Source: Streptomyces griseiscabiei | GTDB lineage: Bacteria; Actinomycetota; Actinomycetes; Streptomycetales; Streptomycetaceae | Direction: 5' to 3' | DNA length: 64,000 bases | Assembly (NCBI RefSeq): GCF_020010925.1 | Contig: NZ_JAGJBZ010000002.1 | Location: 3,162,001 to 3,226,000 of the forward strand | Shown: in pieces, positions 60,725-64,000 of the stretch | Position numbering within the stretch: position 1 is the first letter of the stretch | Layout: the number at the start of each line of letters is the position of its first letter | Made by a program: the position numbers and the translations under genes | The notes under the pieces: generated by a model | Databases searched by the model: none | What the model saw: only the letters and a program-made list of their open reading frames with translations | Told to the model about the DNA's origin: nothing

Positions 60725-63700
60725 ATGCCAGACGTCCCCGATGAGCCGTTGAGCCGGAGGAAGGTGGTCGGCACCATGGCCGTCTCGGCGGCGGGACTGG
60801 CCGCGCCCGTCGTCCCCGGGCTGCCCCTGACGGCGGCAGCCCACGCCGCCGAGCGGGACGGCGGACAGGGGGCCCGGGTGACGGGCCTGGCGGTCGACGG
60901 CCGTGAGGACGGCCCGCTCGGTGTCGACGACCCCGCCCCACGGCTGAGCTGGCGGGTGGCGGGAGCCGGGGCCGGCTGGACCCAGGCCGCCTACCGGATC
61001 CGCGCGGCGCGCACCGAGGAGGACCTGGACCGGGGCCGCCCGCTGTGGGACAGCGGCAAGGTCCGCTCCCCGGCCCAGACCGACATCCCCTGGCACGGCC
61101 CCGCACCGGCCTCGCGCGACCGTGTGGTGTGGCAGGTGCGGGCCTGGGGCGCGGACGGGCGGGCCATACCGTGGAGCCGTCCCGGCACCTGGGAGACGGG
61201 GCTCCTCAGGCGCACCGACTGGGGCGAGGCCCGCTGGATCGAGTACCCGGGCCGCACCGTCGACCAGCCCCTGCCCCTGTTCGCCCGCGCCTTCCGCGTG
61301 GGCGGACGCGGGGGCAGGGTCGTCAGGGCGAGGCTGTACCTGTCCGGCGTCGGACTGCACGAGGCCCGGCTCAACGGCGAACCCGTCACCGACGAGGTGC
61401 TCGCGCCCGGCAACTCCAACTACCAGCTCTCCCTCGAATACCGGGTGTACGACGTCACCCGGCTGATCCGCTCCGGCGCGAACACCCTCGGCGTCGAACT
61501 GGGCCACGGCACAGCCCTGGTGACCCGCTCCGTCACCGACCCCGCCACCGGCCGCACCGCCCCGTACAGCTGGTGGCAGAGCCAGTTCAAGGGCAGCGGC
61601 AGCCTCGTCGCGCCCGCCGCCCGGGGCGCCACCACCGTCAGGGTGAGCAGTGTCGCGGGCTTCCATGTCGGCGGCACCGTGAACATCGACACCGGCGACG
61701 GCGGCGAGCGTCTGGAATCCCGGACCGTCACCGCGATCGGCACCGCCGGGGCCGACGGCACCGGCATCACCTTCGAGCCCGGTCTCACCGCCGCGCACGA
61801 CGGCAATGCCGCCGTCACCGGCTCCGGCAACTCCCTCGCCGCCACCGACCCGAGCGCGGGCGCCGCCGTCTCCCCGCGGCTGATCGCCCGGCTGGAACTC
61901 ACCCGGGCCGACGGCACGGTCCGGACCGTCGTCAGCGACCGTTCCTGGAGAGCCGCCCTCGGTCCGACCGTCACGGCCAACTGGTACTCCGGCTCCGACC
62001 ACGACGCCCGCCGCGAGCAGCCCGGCTGGACCGCCCCCGGCGCGGACCTCACGGCCACGGCGAAACGCCGCGACGGCACGGCCATGGGCTGGACCGCCGC
62101 CGGAATCGCCCCACCACCCAATCTCACCACCGAACTGGTGTGGCGGGCGGCCGAGCCGCTCAGGGTCGTCGACCGGCTCCGCCCGGTCGAGGTCACCCAG
62201 CCGCAACCCGGCGTCTGGGTCTTCGACTTCGGGCAGAACTTCGCCGGCTGGCCGCTGCTGAAGCTCGACGGCCCGCTGCCCGCCGGGACCACGGTCAAGC
62301 TGCTGCCCGCCGAGTCGCTGAACGCCGACGGCACCGTCCACCAGGCGTCCCTCATGGGCGGCGGCCCCGCCCGCGGCACCGACCTCTTCGCCGCCTACAC
62401 CACGTACGGCGACCAGCGGGGCGAGAGCTGGCACCCGCGGTTCCACTACTTCGGCATGCAGTGGCTCCAGGTGACCGGCCTGCCCGAGGGATACGTACCT
62501 ACCCGGGACACGGTGACCGGCCTCCAGATCCACGCGGACCTGCCCGCCGCCGGGTCCCTGCACACCTCCGACGACCGGATCAACCGCGTCCACCGCATGG
62601 CCCGTTACTCGATCATGAGCAATGTCATGTCGACCTTCACGGACTGCCCCGGCCGGGAGAAGCTCGCCTACCCCGCCGACTACGTCCAGCCCTTCGGCTC
62701 CCTGCACCGCGCCTTCGGCTACGCCGCCTATCTGCGCACCATGCAACGCCACCTGGTCGAGGGCCAGTCCAGGGCCGGCGACGACATCGGCAACGTGGCG
62801 CTCAAGGCCCCCGTGTACGACTGGGGGTACACCGGCCGGTTCGGCGACGAGATCAACTGGGGCAACGGCATCGTCCTGGTGCCCTGGCTGCTGTACGAGA
62901 CATACGGCGACACACAGACGATGAGCCGCGCCTACCCCCGGATGCAGGCCTTCCTGCACTACATCAGGACCCGGAAGGCGGGCACCGGCGCGGACGCCCA
63001 CCTCGTGGACGCGGCCCTCGCCGACTGGATCGCCGGTGAGAACACCTCGGGCCGTATCACCGGTACCTGGGGCTACCACCAGGTCGCCGACCGGATGGCC
63101 CGCATGGCGGCACTCATCGGGCGGGACACCGACGCCGCCGAGTACCGCAACCTCGCGGCCAACATCAAGGACGCGTTCAACGACGCCTTCTACCACACCT
63201 CCCTCGGCCGGTACACCGCCGAGGGCGACCGGGGAACCGCCGGAGCCACCCAGGCCGCGCAGGCGCTCGCGCTCGACGAGGGCCTCGTACCGGACGGCGA
63301 ACGCGCAAGGGTCCTCGACGCGCTGGTGGAACTGGTCCACGCCCACCGCCCGTTCGGGGGCGGTCCGCACTTCAGCGGTGGCACCATCGGCCTCGCCCCC
63401 ATCGTGCGCGCCCTGCACGAGGGCGGCCACGACGACCTCCTGTGGGACGTCCTCCAGGAGGACACCCGCCCCGGATACGGTCACTTCATGGCACCCACCA
63501 CCGCCAACCCCCGGGGTCTGACGACCGTTCCGGAGGACTGGGAGATCGGCAGCTCCAAGAACCACATGATCCTGCTGCAGATCGAGGAGTGGTTCCACGG
63601 CGGTGTCGTCGGCATCCGCCAGGCGCGCGGCAAGGCCGGCTACCGCGAACTGGTCGTCGACCCCCGCCCGGTCGGCGACCTCACCCACGCCGAAGGCGGC

Positions 63701-63874
63701 TACCGCACCCCGTACGGAGTGGTGTCCGCCCGGTGGACCCGCCGCGACGGCAGGTTCCGGCTCGACGTGGAACTCCCGCCCAACACCACGGCGGAGATCC
63801 GGCTGCCCTCCGGCGACGGTGCCCGCCGGGTCGTCGGCTCGGGGCGCCACACGTTCACCTGCCGTGTCGCGTGA
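60725..63874 (+). CDS. Tat-exported alpha-L-rhamnosidase, GH78
   Basis: The 1,049-residue enzyme starts with a Tat signal (SRRKVVGTMAVSAAGLA) and has the GH78 arrangement: beta domains, a carbohydrate-binding insertion near residues 295-395 (AGFHVGGTVNIDTGDGG), a six-hairpin catalytic domain with the motif DCPGREKLAYPADY and a C-terminal beta domain. The motif has Asp at 1, Glu at 6 and Asp at 13, matching the general pattern of characterised GH78 catalytic residues. WEIGSSKNHM is the later catalytic segment. The ATG at 60725 follows GGAGG. It removes rhamnose from polymers or flavonoid glycosides outside the cell, and the importer genes before it would take up the products. Confidence 0.92.
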   Translation: MPDVPDEPLSRRKVVGTMAVSAAGLAAPVVPGLPLTAAAHAAERDGGQGARVTGLAVDGREDGPLGVDDPAPRLSWRVAGAGAGWTQAAYRIRAARTEEDLDRGRPLWDSGKVRSPAQTDIPWHGPAPASRDRVVWQVRAWGADGRAIPWSRPGTWETGLLRRTDWGEARWIEYPGRTVDQPLPLFARAFRVGGRGGRVVRARLYLSGVGLHEARLNGEPVTDEVLAPGNSNYQLSLEYRVYDVTRLIRSGANTLGVELGHGTALVTRSVTDPATGRTAPYSWWQSQFKGSGSLVAPAARGATTVRVSSVAGFHVGGTVNIDTGDGGERLESRTVTAIGTAGADGTGITFEPGLTAAHDGNAAVTGSGNSLAATDPSAGAAVSPRLIARLELTRADGTVRTVVSDRSWRAALGPTVTANWYSGSDHDARREQPGWTAPGADLTATAKRRDGTAMGWTAAGIAPPPNLTTELVWRAAEPLRVVDRLRPVEVTQPQPGVWVFDFGQNFAGWPLLKLDGPLPAGTTVKLLPAESLNADGTVHQASLMGGGPARGTDLFAAYTTYGDQRGESWHPRFHYFGMQWLQVTGLPEGYVPTRDTVTGLQIHADLPAAGSLHTSDDRINRVHRMARYSIMSNVMSTFTDCPGREKLAYPADYVQPFGSLHRAFGYAAYLRTMQRHLVEGQSRAGDDIGNVALKAPVYDWGYTGRFGDEINWGNGIVLVPWLLYETYGDTQTMSRAYPRMQAFLHYIRTRKAGTGADAHLVDAALADWIAGENTSGRITGTWGYHQVADRMARMAALIGRDTDAAEYRNLAANIKDAFNDAFYHTSLGRYTAEGDRGTAGATQAAQALALDEGLVPDGERARVLDALVELVHAHRPFGGGPHFSGGTIGLAPIVRALHEGGHDDLLWDVLQEDTRPGYGHFMAPTTANPRGLTTVPEDWEIGSSKNHMILLQIEEWFHGGVVGIRQARGKAGYRELVVDPRPVGDLTHAEGGYRTPYGVVSARWTRRDGRFRLDVELPPNTTAEIRLPSGDGARRVVGSGRHTFTCRVA

Positions 63875-63949
63875 CCTGACCCGACCTGACCTGACCCGAC
63901 CTCCCGACCGGCAAGAGATCCCAAGGGCCCCTCGAAAGGAGCCAGCGCC

Positions 63950-64000
63950 ATGGCAAGCGGAACGAGTGCGGCGGCGGAACCGTCCCGCCGCCCGCACGGC
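63950..64000 (+). CDS. Start of an unidentified gene (3' end outside window)
   Basis: ATG 63950 has AAGGAG upstream and opens a frame of 17 codons, MASGTSAAAEPSRRPHG, before the window ends. It lies 75 bases after the rhamnosidase in the same direction and probably belongs to its operon. Too short to identify. Confidence 0.55.
   Translation, partial: MASGTSAAAEPSRRPHG

Noticed and set aside
60665..63997. An 1,110-codon minus-strand frame opposite the exported GH78
   Set aside because: It is the complement of a gene with a Tat signal and catalytic motif.

Overview
The window is chromosomal DNA of a Streptomyces-type actinomycete. The G+C is very high (roughly 70% or more by eye), third positions are almost always G or C, GTG and TTG starts with GGAGG-type ribosome sites are common, and the gene families are typical of the genus: STAND/WD40 regulators, ECF41 sigma factor, many LacI/GntR/DeoR/MarR/LysR regulators, secreted glycosidases and a secreted RHS protein. 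A rare TTA leucine codon occurs in the first gene and in the amidohydrolase gene. I see no rRNA, tRNA, CRISPR array or replication origin.

1-6 kb: an XRE-nSTAND-WD40 regulator (partial) is divergent from a two-gene prenyl-indole locus, a DMATS-type aromatic prenyltransferase followed by a tryptophanase, and then a secreted nuclease/phosphatase-fold protein. 6-24 kb: a large secreted modular glycoside hydrolase; a DHA2-type drug exporter with an intact palindromic operator next to a deleted TetR gene; a methyltransferase; an FG-GAP lipoprotein; a membrane Ser/Thr kinase; an NDH2-like oxidoreductase with its ECF41 sigma factor behind a recognisable ECF41 promoter; a LysR gene divergent from a class V aminotransferase; and several small enzymes. 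24-36 kb: a DeoR regulator divergent from an MFS carrier, a cytochrome P450, a coupled small protein plus DenD-like dehydrogenase, a lipoprotein, and a 2,105-residue RHS protein with a variable C-terminal domain and no obvious immunity gene.

36-49.5 kb: a carbohydrate block organised by two closely related LacI proteins. The first is divergent from a family 5 binding-protein-dependent ABC importer in which one permease and one ATPase are fused. The second is divergent from a tightly coupled MFS carrier, alpha/beta hydrolase and cytoplasmic GH78 rhamnosidase operon. 49.6-52.2 kb: small redox or metabolic genes and a DUF6896-like protein. 52.2-55 kb: a visibly low-G+C patch with a Tat-exported amidohydrolase, lying between two decayed IS5-family fragments in opposite orientation. 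55-64 kb: MarR and small genes, then a third LacI regulator divergent from a CUT1 sugar importer without its own ATPase, whose binding-protein gene carries an in-frame TAG, followed by a Tat-exported GH78 rhamnosidase. Several LacI-type palindromes mark this regulon.

The parts fit a soil saprophyte that degrades plant rhamnosides both outside the cell (Tat-exported GH78) and inside it (GH78 with hydrolase and carrier). A small prenyl-indole pathway and a mobile-element scar holding a foreign hydrolase are also present. All functional statements come from motif recognition; no database search was run.
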